A stretch of 64,000 nt of DNA, from contig NZ_CP136187.1 of NCBI RefSeq assembly GCF_033193315.1, positions 1,736,001-1,800,000 on the forward strand, read 5' to 3'. The notes beneath the pieces were generated by a model that was not told the origin of the DNA, did no database searches, and saw only the letters and a list, made by a program, of their open reading frames with translations. The stretch comes from Agathobaculum sp. NTUH-O15-33. GTDB lineage: Bacteria > Bacillota > Clostridia > Oscillospirales > Butyricicoccaceae. Shown here piece after piece: positions 1 through 7,516 of the stretch. A program made the position numbers and the translations under genes. Position 1 is the first letter of the stretch. Every line of letters begins with the position of its first letter.

Positions 1-204
1 CTGACCGGCGCGGCGAGCCATTTTGCGATCGGCGGCGCGCCCGACCTTTGGAGTCTGGTGTTCTGCGTGCTCTCCACGCTGCTGTGGGCGCGGCTGGCCG
101 CGCGTTTCGCCAATAAAGCGCCGGCAATCGTTTTGAACCGCGCGACCGGCGTTGTCCTCACCGTGCTGGGCGCGGCCATTCTTCTGGTAAGATACTTTGG
201 GTAG
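1..204 (+). CDS. C-terminal fragment of a probable TauE/SafE-family membrane exporter
   Basis: The reading frame is open from the first base and stops at 202-204, giving the last 67 residues of a membrane protein whose start lies off the window. It begins LTGAASHFAIGG, continues through two hydrophobic stretches (about residues 18-34 and 49-65) and ends LLVRYFG. A small-residue-rich loop, a membrane segment, a short basic loop ending in LNRATG and a final membrane segment is typical of the C-terminus of TauE/SafE anion exporters. The family call rests on this fragment only. An inverted heptamer repeat element follows immediately. Confidence 0.5.
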   Translation: MTGAASHFAIGGAPDLWSLVFCVLSTLLWARLAARFANKAPAIVLNRATGVVLTVLGAAILLVRYFG

Positions 205-343
205 GTAGGAGTTAGGAGATAGGAAGTAGGAGTTAGGAGTTAGGAGTTAGGAGTTAGGAGTTAGGAAGTAGGAGTTAGTAATGAGAATCGCGCGGAGCGC
301 GATACCTTTAACTCCTAACTCCTACTTCCTAACTCCTAACTAA
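205..343. repeat. Inverted heptamer-array element, copy A
   Basis: The left arm (about 205-282) is a tandem run of degenerate TTAGGAG units with TTAGGAAG variants. The core (about 283-305) contains CGCGGAGCGCG, which can form a small hairpin. The right arm (about 307-341) reads CCTAACT units, the reverse complement of the left arm. The transcript could fold into a long imperfect hairpin. Four more elements of the same design occur at 25166-25280, 27184-27297, 39468-39576 and 49079-49225. Confidence 0.8.
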
Positions 344-443
344 TCTATATTTTGCGTATTATGGCGGGCGAAAATGCAAAATGCTGTTGCATGCGCGGGC
401 GAAAAGCGGTACAATGGTATTCAGAAAGGTGGTGCCCTTTTTC

Positions 444-1145
444 ATGGCATTCACAGGTTTTTCAGCAGAGGGCATCGACCTGCTGCAACTAAACCGCCTG
501 CATAACAGCAAGGAATTTTATGAAGCGCATAAGATGGAGATTCGACGCCTCGCAATCGAGCCGTTCCACCGCTTGATCGAAGAGATGGCGCCGACCATGC
601 TCGAAATCGATCCAAGCTTCGTCACGGTACCCTCCCGCATGGTTTCCCGCGTCCGGCGGGATACCCGCTATACGCACGATAAATCGCTCTACCGCGCCAA
701 TCTATGGCTCTTTTTCCGCCGCCCCCGCCGCCAGTTCGAGGATGTCCCCTCGTTCTATGTCGAGGTGCACCCGGAATTTTGGGCATATGGCTGCTGGGGC
801 GCGTTCGGCCGCGGGGAAATGGCCGAAATACGCGACATGATACGCAGGGAAGATAAACTGTTTTTGGACGCGTATAAGGCGGTGCGCGCCTGCCCCGGGG
901 TGGTTCTCGGCGGCGAGACGTACAAGCGCCCCAAATTCCCGGACGCAAAGCCCGCCTATCAAACTTGGCTGAACCGCAAGCACCTCGGCGTCGACTTCCG
1001 CGAGACCGAGGATTTCGCCCCCATTTTAGACGGCTCGTTCGTGCAGCCGATGCTGCGCACCATGCAAAAGCTCGCCCCGTTTTACCGCCTGCTTTTGGCG
1101 GCCAAGGAGCGCGCCGCGGTCATACCGCGGGAGGCGGCGCGATGA
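444..1145 (+). CDS. DUF2461 domain protein (TIGR02453-like)
   Basis: This 233-residue protein begins MAFTGFSAEGIDLLQLN and has the DUF2461 pattern: an early FF/L..N.. segment with KEFYEAHK, then RYTHDKSLYRANLW and a run to an FYRLL C-terminus. The family is widespread and has no established biochemical role. The frame is open from an earlier ATG at 381, but AAAGGTGG at 425-432 is correctly spaced for the ATG at 444, so I use that start. Its stop overlaps the next start (ATGA), so the two genes are translationally coupled and probably co-transcribed. Confidence 0.75.
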   Translation: MAFTGFSAEGIDLLQLNRLHNSKEFYEAHKMEIRRLAIEPFHRLIEEMAPTMLEIDPSFVTVPSRMVSRVRRDTRYTHDKSLYRANLWLFFRRPRRQFEDVPSFYVEVHPEFWAYGCWGAFGRGEMAEIRDMIRREDKLFLDAYKAVRACPGVVLGGETYKRPKFPDAKPAYQTWLNRKHLGVDFRETEDFAPILDGSFVQPMLRTMQKLAPFYRLLLAAKERAAVIPREAAR

Positions 1146-1771
1146 GATACGTCGCAATGGATTTTGAAACCGGCAACGCTTCGCCGCTGTCGGCTTGTTC
1201 GGTGGGCATTTCGGTGTTCGAGGATCGCGCGCTCGTCCGCAACGAGGTGCAGCTGATCCGGCCCCCGGCCGAGGTGGGCAAGTTCCACTGGGGCAATATC
1301 CGCATCCACGGCATCCGCGAACGCATGGTCGCCAATTCGCCCGCGTTTGACGAGGTATGGCGCGCCCTGCGGGACGACGTATGCGGCGGCGTGCTTGTTT
1401 GCCACAACGCCATGTTTGACACCGCTGTTTTGTGCGCGTGCCTGAACTACTATCATTTGCCCTTGCCGGACTGCGCGTACGTCTGCACCGTCAAGGTATC
1501 GCAGCGCGTATGGCCCGAACTGATCAACCACAAGCTCAACACGGTGAGCGAGGCGCTGGGCATTCCGCTCAACCACCACGAAGCCGGGTCGGACGCGCAG
1601 GCCGCGGGCTTTATTCTGCAGGCGGCCCTGCAAAAGACCGGCTCCGGCGATGTGTGCGAACTCGCGGAGCGGATCGGTATGCGGCTGGGCCGCATTTCTC
1701 CCGCCGGCAAATCGCCGTGCAGCATCGCAAAGGAAGCGTGCGGCAAAACAGCGCGCGCAAACCGCAACTGA
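1142..1771 (+). CDS. DnaQ-type DEDDh 3'-5' exonuclease
   Basis: This 209-residue stand-alone exonuclease begins MRYVAMDFETG, with the ExoI acidic pair at D7 and E9. HNAMFD near residue 90 is the ExoII motif, and HHEAGSDAQAAG supplies the ExoIII His and Asp. Proteins of this class resemble the proofreading domain of DNA polymerase III or oligoribonuclease-like enzymes and need two metal ions. The C-terminal 40 residues are basic and divergent. The gene overlaps the DUF2461 gene by 4 bp, and a small membrane-protein gene follows after 26 bp. The natural substrate cannot be told from sequence. Confidence 0.85.
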   Translation: MRYVAMDFETGNASPLSACSVGISVFEDRALVRNEVQLIRPPAEVGKFHWGNIRIHGIRERMVANSPAFDEVWRALRDDVCGGVLVCHNAMFDTAVLCACLNYYHLPLPDCAYVCTVKVSQRVWPELINHKLNTVSEALGIPLNHHEAGSDAQAAGFILQAALQKTGSGDVCELAERIGMRLGRISPAGKSPCSIAKEACGKTARANRN

Positions 1772-1797
1772 CCTATCTGAAAAAGGAGAGGACGAAC

Positions 1798-2100
1798 ATG
1801 AAAAACTACTTTGAAGACATCGATCGCGACGCCATCCGCGCACGTGCCGAGCAAATGCTCGATTACGCGAACGGCGCGAAAAGCTGCGCCTGCCGCTGGA
1901 CCAATTTTGCAATGGATAAGGCGCACGATTTTTCTATTTTTGATTTTGCCGTTCTGAAGGTTTGCCTGCTCTCTCTGGGCCTTTGGCTGGGCTCCTGCTT
2001 TGCCAAGCTTTTTAAGAAATGCCGCAGCGTGCTGTTCGTCGTCTTTGTGGCGAGCTGGCTGTACCTGTTCTGGCGCATCTTTTTCGATGGCGAAGAATAA
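1798..2100 (+). CDS. Small two-span membrane protein of unknown function
   Basis: This 100-residue protein starts at an ATG preceded by AAAGGAGAGG. The first 45 residues are polar and mixed-charge (MKNYFEDIDRDAIRARAEQ). Two hydrophobic spans follow, around residues 48-70 (rich in L, G and F) and 77-96, ending in FFDGEE. I do not recognise the family. It lies 26 bp after the exonuclease and 34 bp before the AI-2E-type permease, so it may belong to that transcription unit. Confidence 0.7.
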   Translation: MKNYFEDIDRDAIRARAEQMLDYANGAKSCACRWTNFAMDKAHDFSIFDFAVLKVCLLSLGLWLGSCFAKLFKKCRSVLFVVFVASWLYLFWRIFFDGEE

Positions 2101-2134
2101 TTAAAAGCGATCGAAATTTGAAAGGAGTGCACCC

Positions 2135-3448
2135 GTGAGCGACCCATCCCACTCTTCTGACAAAATCGATAACAGTACCGAGCCCCACTATTTTCAGTGG
2201 GGCTTAACGGCATTTTGTGTTATCGTAGCGAGCGTGCTGGTTTTTTACTTGCTCGGCTGGCTTCCGTTTATCTGGACATTGTTCAAAAAGCTGGTCGGCA
2301 TATTGGGGCCGTTTATTTTCGGCTTCGTCATGGCCTACCTGCTGCTGCCGATTTTTAACGGCATGTATCGTAGAATACAGCCCCGGCTTTCCGTTAAAAT
2401 GAAAAACGGCACGCGCTTTGCCAAGGGCCTTTGCAGCATTTTAACGCTGCTGATCGGCCTTGCCATCATCGGCGTGCTGCTTTGGATGGTGCTGCCGCAG
2501 CTCGTGGCGAGCATCATCACGCTGCTCGGCTCTATGGATATTTATTTAACCGAGATATCCAACTGGGTTGCGGGCTTCTTTAAGGATAATCCGGCGCTGG
2601 AACGCAACTTTTTGCAGCTCTACGAGGAATTTTCCGATCAGATGATCGGTTGGATCCAAGGCATTACCCCTCGGCTGGTCGAACTGATGAGCGGTGTAAA
2701 AAACACCGTGTCGCTGCTGTTCGATTTCCTGATCGGCATTATTATTTCGCTGTATATCCTCAATAGCAAGGATACCTTCTGCGCGCAGGCCAAAAAGGTG
2801 ATCTACGGCGTGATGCGCGTGGATCACGCCAACCGCGTGATGTCGCGCGTCAGCCATGTCCACCGTGTGTTCGGCGGCTTTATCACCGGCAAACTGATCG
2901 ATTCGTTCATCATCGGCGTGCTGTGCTTTATCGGCGTGGCGCTCATGAAGATCCCATACGCGGTGCTGATCTCGGTCATCATCGGCGTGACCAATATCAT
3001 ACCGTTCTTTGGGCCGTTTATCGGCGCGATCCCGAGCATCATCCTCATCGCGGTTATCAGCCCGATCAAGGCGGTTTACTTTGGCATTTTCATCATCGTC
3101 TTGCAGCAGTTTGACGGCAACATCCTCGGCCCCAAGATTTTGGGCGATTCCACCGGTCTGTCCAGCTTCTGGGTCATGTTCGCCATTTTGGTGTTCGGCG
3201 GCGTGTTTGGCTTTGTCGGCATGGCGGTCGGCGTACCGATTTTCGCTGTTTTGTATAGTGTGGCGACCGAGTTTTTCAACAATCTGCTCAAAAAACGCGG
3301 TCTTTCCACGGATACGAACGCTTACCGGGGACCCAAACGCATCGATCCCGATACGTTCGAGTTTGTCGAGACCAAGGACAATATTCCGCCCGTGAGCAAA
3401 AAGGAACGCCGCCGCGCCGATCAGGCGCAGGAAAACAAAAAGAAATAA
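2135..3448 (+). CDS. AI-2E family permease (PerM/YtvI-like)
   Basis: This 437-residue integral membrane protein starts at GTG with AAAGGAG eight bases upstream. It has the AI-2E transporter layout: two or three N-terminal spans, an amphipathic loop region (about residues 130-200), then a cluster of spans around GGFITGKLIDSFIIG and the signature-like IIGVTNIIPFFGPFIGAIPS. The hydrophilic tail, about 60 residues, is rich in Lys and Arg. Members include sporulation protein YtvI and Na+(Li+)/H+ antiporters, so the substrate is undetermined. A bidirectional terminator follows, facing hydF. Confidence 0.85.
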   Translation: MSDPSHSSDKIDNSTEPHYFQWGLTAFCVIVASVLVFYLLGWLPFIWTLFKKLVGILGPFIFGFVMAYLLLPIFNGMYRRIQPRLSVKMKNGTRFAKGLCSILTLLIGLAIIGVLLWMVLPQLVASIITLLGSMDIYLTEISNWVAGFFKDNPALERNFLQLYEEFSDQMIGWIQGITPRLVELMSGVKNTVSLLFDFLIGIIISLYILNSKDTFCAQAKKVIYGVMRVDHANRVMSRVSHVHRVFGGFITGKLIDSFIIGVLCFIGVALMKIPYAVLISVIIGVTNIIPFFGPFIGAIPSIILIAVISPIKAVYFGIFIIVLQQFDGNILGPKILGDSTGLSSFWVMFAILVFGGVFGFVGMAVGVPIFAVLYSVATEFFNNLLKKRGLSTDTNAYRGPKRIDPDTFEFVETKDNIPPVSKKERRRADQAQENKKK

Positions 3449-3454
3449 GAAAAC

Positions 3455-3495
3455 GGAGCGCGCTGTCGTAAAAAAACAGTGCGCTCCATTTTTTT
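3455..3495. terminator. Bidirectional intrinsic terminator between the AI-2E permease and hydF
   Basis: The stem is GGAGCGCGCTGT against ACAGTGCGCTCC, with a short A-rich loop. Seven T follow on the plus strand. It sits between two convergent genes. Confidence 0.8.
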
Positions 3496-3505
3496 GTAAG
3501 AACAG

Positions 3506-4705
3506 TTATTGAAGCAATGCGGCCAACTGAGGAAACACGGAAAGGCTGCGCTGCAAAACGCCGTGCAGGTGTGCGATGGCGGTGCCGTAATTGGTGAAAG
3601 GGATACCCGCGTCCGCCGCGCACTTCTGCCGGTAGCGCATTTCGCGTTCATTCAGCATGCAGCCGCCGCAGTGGATAATCAGCCGGTAGGGGGAAAGGTC
3701 GTCCGGAAAGTCGCGCCCGGCGCTGGTTTCGATCATAAGCTCTTTGCCGGTATGCTGCCGCAGCCAGCCCGGCAGCTTGACCGTGCCGATGTCGCCGCAT
3801 TGACGGTGGTGGGTGCAGCCCTCGGAAATCAGGATGCGGTCGCCGTCCGCAAGGCGGCCGATCGCGGCCACGCCGCGCACCGCTGTTTCCAGAAAACCCT
3901 TGTAACGGGCCATCAGGATGGAAAAGGAGGTGAGCGGTATCTCGGGCGGCGTTTCCTTGCTGACACGGCCGAAAGCCTGACTGTCGGTCACGACAAGGGC
4001 GGGAGCCTGACGAAGCGCGCAGAGCGCGCCCGACAGCTCGGTATCCCGTGTGACGAACGCGTGCGCGCCCGCTTCCAAAATATCGCGTATGGCCTGCTGC
4101 TGTGGCAGGATCAACCGTCCCTTGGGCGCGGCGGAATCGATGGGCACGACGAGGACCACCGTATCGCCCGGCGCGATCAAATCGCCGATCAGCCGCCGTT
4201 CGGGGCCTTCCGTATGCGTAAGGCGGGCAATGCGTTCCTTCAGCTCGTGGATTTGCAGGCCGCTCGCGGCGCTCACGGCGATCGCGTTTTCTTCCTGCGG
4301 CGCATAACCGCTAAGGTCGCACTTATTGTACACGGTCAGGTAGGGGAGCTGCTTTTGCCGGAACAGGGCGATCAGCGCCTCGTCCGCGGCCGTTTTGCCG
4401 ACAACGCTGTCAATGACCAGCACCGCGCAGTCCGCTTTGTTTAGAATTTGCTTGGTGCGCTTAACGCGCTTTTCGCCAAGCGCGCCCTCGTCGTCAAAGC
4501 CCGGCGTGTCGATGATGACCACGGGGCCAAGCGGCAGCAGCTCCATGGATTTGTAGACAGGATCGGTTGTCGTGCCCTTGACCGCGGAGACCACGCTCAT
4601 TTCCTGCCCGGTCACAGCGTTGACCACGCTGGATTTACCGGCGTTGCGCCGCCCGAAAAAACCGATGTGCACGCGCTCGGCCAGCGGCGTTTCATTCAGT
4701 CCCAT
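3506..4705 (-). CDS. hydF: [FeFe]-hydrogenase maturation GTPase HydF
   Basis: HydF is the scaffold that assembles the di-iron subcluster of the [FeFe]-hydrogenase H-cluster and delivers it to the apo-enzyme. The 399-residue protein shows a TrmE/Era-type GTPase: P-loop GRRNAGKS at residues 18-25, DTPG at 66-69 and NKCD near residue 128. The C-terminal cluster domain carries CTHH near residue 310 and HCGGC about 45 residues later, the family's [4Fe-4S] ligands. Length is normal. It is the last gene of hydE-hydG-hydF, 15 bp after hydG. Confidence 0.95.
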   Translation of the reverse strand: MGLNETPLAERVHIGFFGRRNAGKSSVVNAVTGQEMSVVSAVKGTTTDPVYKSMELLPLGPVVIIDTPGFDDEGALGEKRVKRTKQILNKADCAVLVIDSVVGKTAADEALIALFRQKQLPYLTVYNKCDLSGYAPQEENAIAVSAASGLQIHELKERIARLTHTEGPERRLIGDLIAPGDTVVLVVPIDSAAPKGRLILPQQQAIRDILEAGAHAFVTRDTELSGALCALRQAPALVVTDSQAFGRVSKETPPEIPLTSFSILMARYKGFLETAVRGVAAIGRLADGDRILISEGCTHHRQCGDIGTVKLPGWLRQHTGKELMIETSAGRDFPDDLSPYRLIIHCGGCMLNEREMRYRQKCAADAGIPFTNYGTAIAHLHGVLQRSLSVFPQLAALLQ

Positions 4706-4720
4706 GTTGCGGGCCCTCCC

Positions 4721-6139
4721 TTAAAACCGGAAATCACGGATGCCATGTGCGATCTTTTCCAGATGATCCGCGCAGATCTCGCGCACGTTGTCACGGGGGA
4801 TATTTTGCAGCTCGGCCTGAATAAGCGCTTCGCCGATCGCCCGCGTCGGTTCGGAAGCGTAATCCATCAAATATTCCTTTAGCGTCATCAAGGCGTTGGG
4901 GTGGCAGCAGTTTTGAATCTGCCCGCTCTTGCACAGACTCATAAAGCGGTCGCCGGTGCGGCCCTCGCGGTAGCAGGCCGTACAGAAGGAGGGGATGTAG
5001 CCCATCTCCATCAGCCAGCGCACAACCTCGTCCAGCGTGCGCTGGTCGGAAACGTCGAACTGTTCGGTGTCCGTCGGCCGTTCCTCCTGCTGATAGCCGC
5101 CCACCGAGGTGCGGGACGCGCCGCTCACCTGACTCACGCCAAGCCGTATGACTTTTTCGCGCACCTGCTGGCTCTCTCTGGTGGAAATGATCATACCGGT
5201 ATAGGGCACGGCCAGACGGATGAGGGCGCATAGCTTGGCGAACGTTTCATCGCTGATGCTGTTGTCGAACGCGCCGGGGTCGATATCGTCCGCGTGCTTG
5301 ATGCGCGGCACGCTGATGGTGTGCGGGCCAACGCCGTGCACGGCTTCCAAATGCTCCGCATGCATCAATAGGCCCGCGAACTCGTACTTATAAAGCTCCA
5401 GCCCAAACAGCACGCCCAGCCCCACGTCGTCGATGCCGCCCTGCATGGCGCGGTCCATCGCTTCGGTGTGGTAGCGGTAATCATGCTTGGGGCCGGTGGG
5501 GTGCAGGCTTTCGTAGCTGGCCTTGTGATAGGTCTCTTGGAACAGGATGTACGTGCCGATGCCCGCTTCCTTCAGCCTGCGGTAGTTCTCCACCGTGGTA
5601 GCCGCGATGTTGACGTTGACGCGGCGGATCGCGCCGTTTTTATGCTTGATGGAATAGATGGTGTCGATGCATTCCAATATGTAGTCCAGCGGATTGTTGA
5701 CCGGGTCTTCACCCGCCTCGATCGCAAGGCGCTTGTGGCCCATGTCTTGCAGGGCGATCACTTCGCGGGCGACTTCCTCCTGCGTCAGCTTTTTGCGGGC
5801 GATATGCTTATTCTTTTGGTGATACGGGCAGTAGGTGCAGCCGTTGACGCAGTAATTGGATAAATACAGCGGCGCGAAAATAACGATGCGGTTGCCGTAA
5901 AATTTCTTTTTGAGCGCTTCGGCGAGCGCATAGATCCGCTGGATCCTTTCCCCGTCCTCGCAGGCCAGCAGCACGGAGGCTTCGCGGTGGGTCAGCCCCT
6001 TGCACTGTCCGGCTTTTTCAATAATGCTGTCCACAAGGGGAAGATCGGTCTTGTGCGCTTCGGCGTAGTCGAGCGTTGCGAGGATCTCGTCGTGGCTGAT
6101 AAATTCCTCTGCTTGCAGAGATTTGGGATCGTACATCAT
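4721..6139 (-). CDS. hydG: [FeFe]-hydrogenase maturation radical SAM tyrosine lyase HydG
   Basis: HydG cleaves tyrosine with a radical SAM cluster to supply CO and cyanide bound to iron for the H-cluster. The 472-residue protein has the ThiH-like N-terminal region, the radical SAM motif CVNGCTYC near residue 97, and a C-terminal CTACYREGRTGDRF segment followed by CKSG and CCHPNA, which ligate the auxiliary Fe-S cluster. The first two codons are both ATG, so either could start translation. It is 36 bp downstream of hydE and 15 bp upstream of hydF. Confidence 0.95.
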   Translation of the reverse strand: MMYDPKSLQAEEFISHDEILATLDYAEAHKTDLPLVDSIIEKAGQCKGLTHREASVLLACEDGERIQRIYALAEALKKKFYGNRIVIFAPLYLSNYCVNGCTYCPYHQKNKHIARKKLTQEEVAREVIALQDMGHKRLAIEAGEDPVNNPLDYILECIDTIYSIKHKNGAIRRVNVNIAATTVENYRRLKEAGIGTYILFQETYHKASYESLHPTGPKHDYRYHTEAMDRAMQGGIDDVGLGVLFGLELYKYEFAGLLMHAEHLEAVHGVGPHTISVPRIKHADDIDPGAFDNSISDETFAKLCALIRLAVPYTGMIISTRESQQVREKVIRLGVSQVSGASRTSVGGYQQEERPTDTEQFDVSDQRTLDEVVRWLMEMGYIPSFCTACYREGRTGDRFMSLCKSGQIQNCCHPNALMTLKEYLMDYASEPTRAIGEALIQAELQNIPRDNVREICADHLEKIAHGIRDFRF

Positions 6140-6175
6140 TCGTTTCCTTTCTTGCGGGTCAGATCGGCTTCCCCG

Positions 6176-7246
6176 TCAGTAAAAATCGTTATGCTGGGTC
6201 CGGATGAGGCTGTCGCCCCGCGACACAGCGATCTCGCAGCCTACCGAAGCCATCCGTTTCGCAAGGCAGGCGACGCACTGCGCGGATTCCTCGCCCGTGA
6301 AGATCTTTTTGTCATAGAGCATGTATTTTTGCCGCACCGATAGGGGAGAGAGGTTGGGCATCACCACATTCGCTCCGGCGCGGATGCCGCGCTCCCGGCC
6401 GTCTCCGGCGGCGGTGCCAAGCGCGGTCGTGGCGGGCAGCAGCACCTCGGGCAGCAGCAATCGGATAAGGGAGAGCAGATACAACGTCAGCTCCGCCGTG
6501 CCGCCCGGCTGATCTCGAAAAGGCGTATCCGCGTGAGGCAGAAAAGGCCCAATGCCCACCATATGCGGCTGAAAGTCCTTTAAGAAGCGAAGCTCGCGGA
6601 CAAGGTGCTCGTCCGTCTGACCGGGCGAGCCGACCATGAAGCCGCAGCCGGTCTGGTAGCCGATTCGCCGCAGCTGCCGCAGACAGTCCATCCGGCGCTC
6701 AAAATCCATTGCGGGCGGGTGCAGCCGGTCATAATGCGCTTTGGTCGCGGTCTCGTGGCGCAGCAAATAGCGGTCGGCCCCGGCCTGAAAAAGAGCGCGA
6801 TAGCTTTGGACGCTGCGTTCGCCCACGGAAAGGGTGATGGCGCAATCCGGAAAACCCGCGCGTATGGCGCGCACGATATCGGTCAGGCGCTCATCCGTAA
6901 AATAGGGGTCTTCGCCGCCCTGCAGCACAAAGGTGCGAAAGCCGAGACGGTATCCCTCTTCACAGCAGGCGAGAATATCCGCGCGAGTCAGGCGGTAACG
7001 TTGCGCCTTGCCGTTGCTCCGACGGATGCCGCAGTAGTAGCAATCGTTTTTGCAGTGATTCGTAAATTCGATCAGGCCGCGGATATAAATACGGTTTCCG
7101 TATATTTTTTGCCGCAGCGCCTCCGCCCGCTGCGCAAGATAGCGCTGGATCTCCGCGTTTCGTCCGGCGATCAGCGCGTGAAGCGCTTTATCCGGCAGGT
7201 CATGTTCGGCGGCAAGCTGTTCGGCGAGCGTGTGCAGTTCGGTCAT
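6176..7246 (-). CDS. hydE: [FeFe]-hydrogenase maturation radical SAM enzyme HydE
   Basis: HydE acts on the HydG product to build the bridging dithiolate precursor of the H-cluster. The 356-residue form starts MTELHTLAEQ and has the radical SAM motif CKNDCYYC, then LQGGEDPYF and a TIM-barrel region like biotin synthase. CVACLAKRM near the end resembles the optional second cluster site of HydE. The frame is open up to 7366, but I use the ATG at 7246. GAGGT lies six bases upstream, and this ATG overlaps (ATGA) the stop of a 12-codon leader ORF, which suggests translational coupling. No hydrogenase structural gene is in the window. Confidence 0.92.
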   Translation of the reverse strand: MTELHTLAEQLAAEHDLPDKALHALIAGRNAEIQRYLAQRAEALRQKIYGNRIYIRGLIEFTNHCKNDCYYCGIRRSNGKAQRYRLTRADILACCEEGYRLGFRTFVLQGGEDPYFTDERLTDIVRAIRAGFPDCAITLSVGERSVQSYRALFQAGADRYLLRHETATKAHYDRLHPPAMDFERRMDCLRQLRRIGYQTGCGFMVGSPGQTDEHLVRELRFLKDFQPHMVGIGPFLPHADTPFRDQPGGTAELTLYLLSLIRLLLPEVLLPATTALGTAAGDGRERGIRAGANVVMPNLSPLSVRQKYMLYDKKIFTGEESAQCVACLAKRMASVGCEIAVSRGDSLIRTQHNDFY

Positions 7247-7281
7247 AGACATACCTCGCGGCGCCAATATATTCGGTTCAT
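7243..7281 (-). CDS. Putative 12-residue leader peptide upstream of hydE
   Basis: On the minus strand GGGAGG is followed after seven bases by ATG and a 12-codon frame, MNRIYWRREVCL, whose TGA overlaps the hydE ATG (ATGA, 7243-7246). The Shine-Dalgarno is stronger than the one for hydE itself. This points to translational coupling or leader-peptide control of hydE. The ORF is too short for coding statistics to help, so the call rests on the ribosome-binding site and the stop/start overlap. Confidence 0.5.
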   Translation of the reverse strand: MNRIYWRREVCL

Positions 7282-7303
7282 GCGCATTCCTCCCATGCTT
7301 CAT

Positions 7304-7377
7304 AAAAGAAAAACAGCCGTACAAGCGAAAGGCCCGGTACGGCTGGGTATAGAAACGCCCAAACAATATGCCGTACC
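7304..7377 (-). promoter_or_regulatory. Attenuator-like leader of hydE (mutually exclusive hairpins)
   Basis: Read on the minus strand, segment A is GGTACGGC (7377-7370), segment B is AGCCGTACC (7344-7336) and segment C is GTACGGCT (7322-7315). B and C form an 8-bp stem followed by GTTTTTCTTTT (7314-7304), an intrinsic terminator. A is a perfect 8-bp match to the same part of B, so an A:B hairpin would prevent the terminator. This is the architecture of a transcription attenuator or riboswitch expression platform. I do not recognise a known riboswitch aptamer here. Confidence 0.65.
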
Positions 7378-7474
7378 TTTTACCTCAAAGCGTGTTTTCA
7401 GTATCAGGAACTATTATCACTATATCACAGACCACGCCATAGCGCAAGACACATCACGCAGAAATCCGAAACTG

Positions 7475-7511
7475 GCATCAGAGCCGTTGCCTTACGCAAC
7501 GGCTCTGATGC
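7475..7511. terminator. Strong hairpin at the 3' end of the AraC-family gene
   Basis: A perfect 15-bp stem (GCATCAGAGCCGTTG with its complement, 7-base loop) lies six bases beyond the stop of the AraC gene. The downstream T-tract on the minus strand is poor, while the plus-strand side is T-rich (CTCGTTTTACTTTT). Confidence 0.6.
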
Positions 7512-7516
7512 TCGTT

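Noticed and set aside
205..343. The heptamer arrays as a CRISPR array
   Set aside because: The units are 7-8 bp without spacers, the two arms are inverted to each other, and no cas genes occur in the window.
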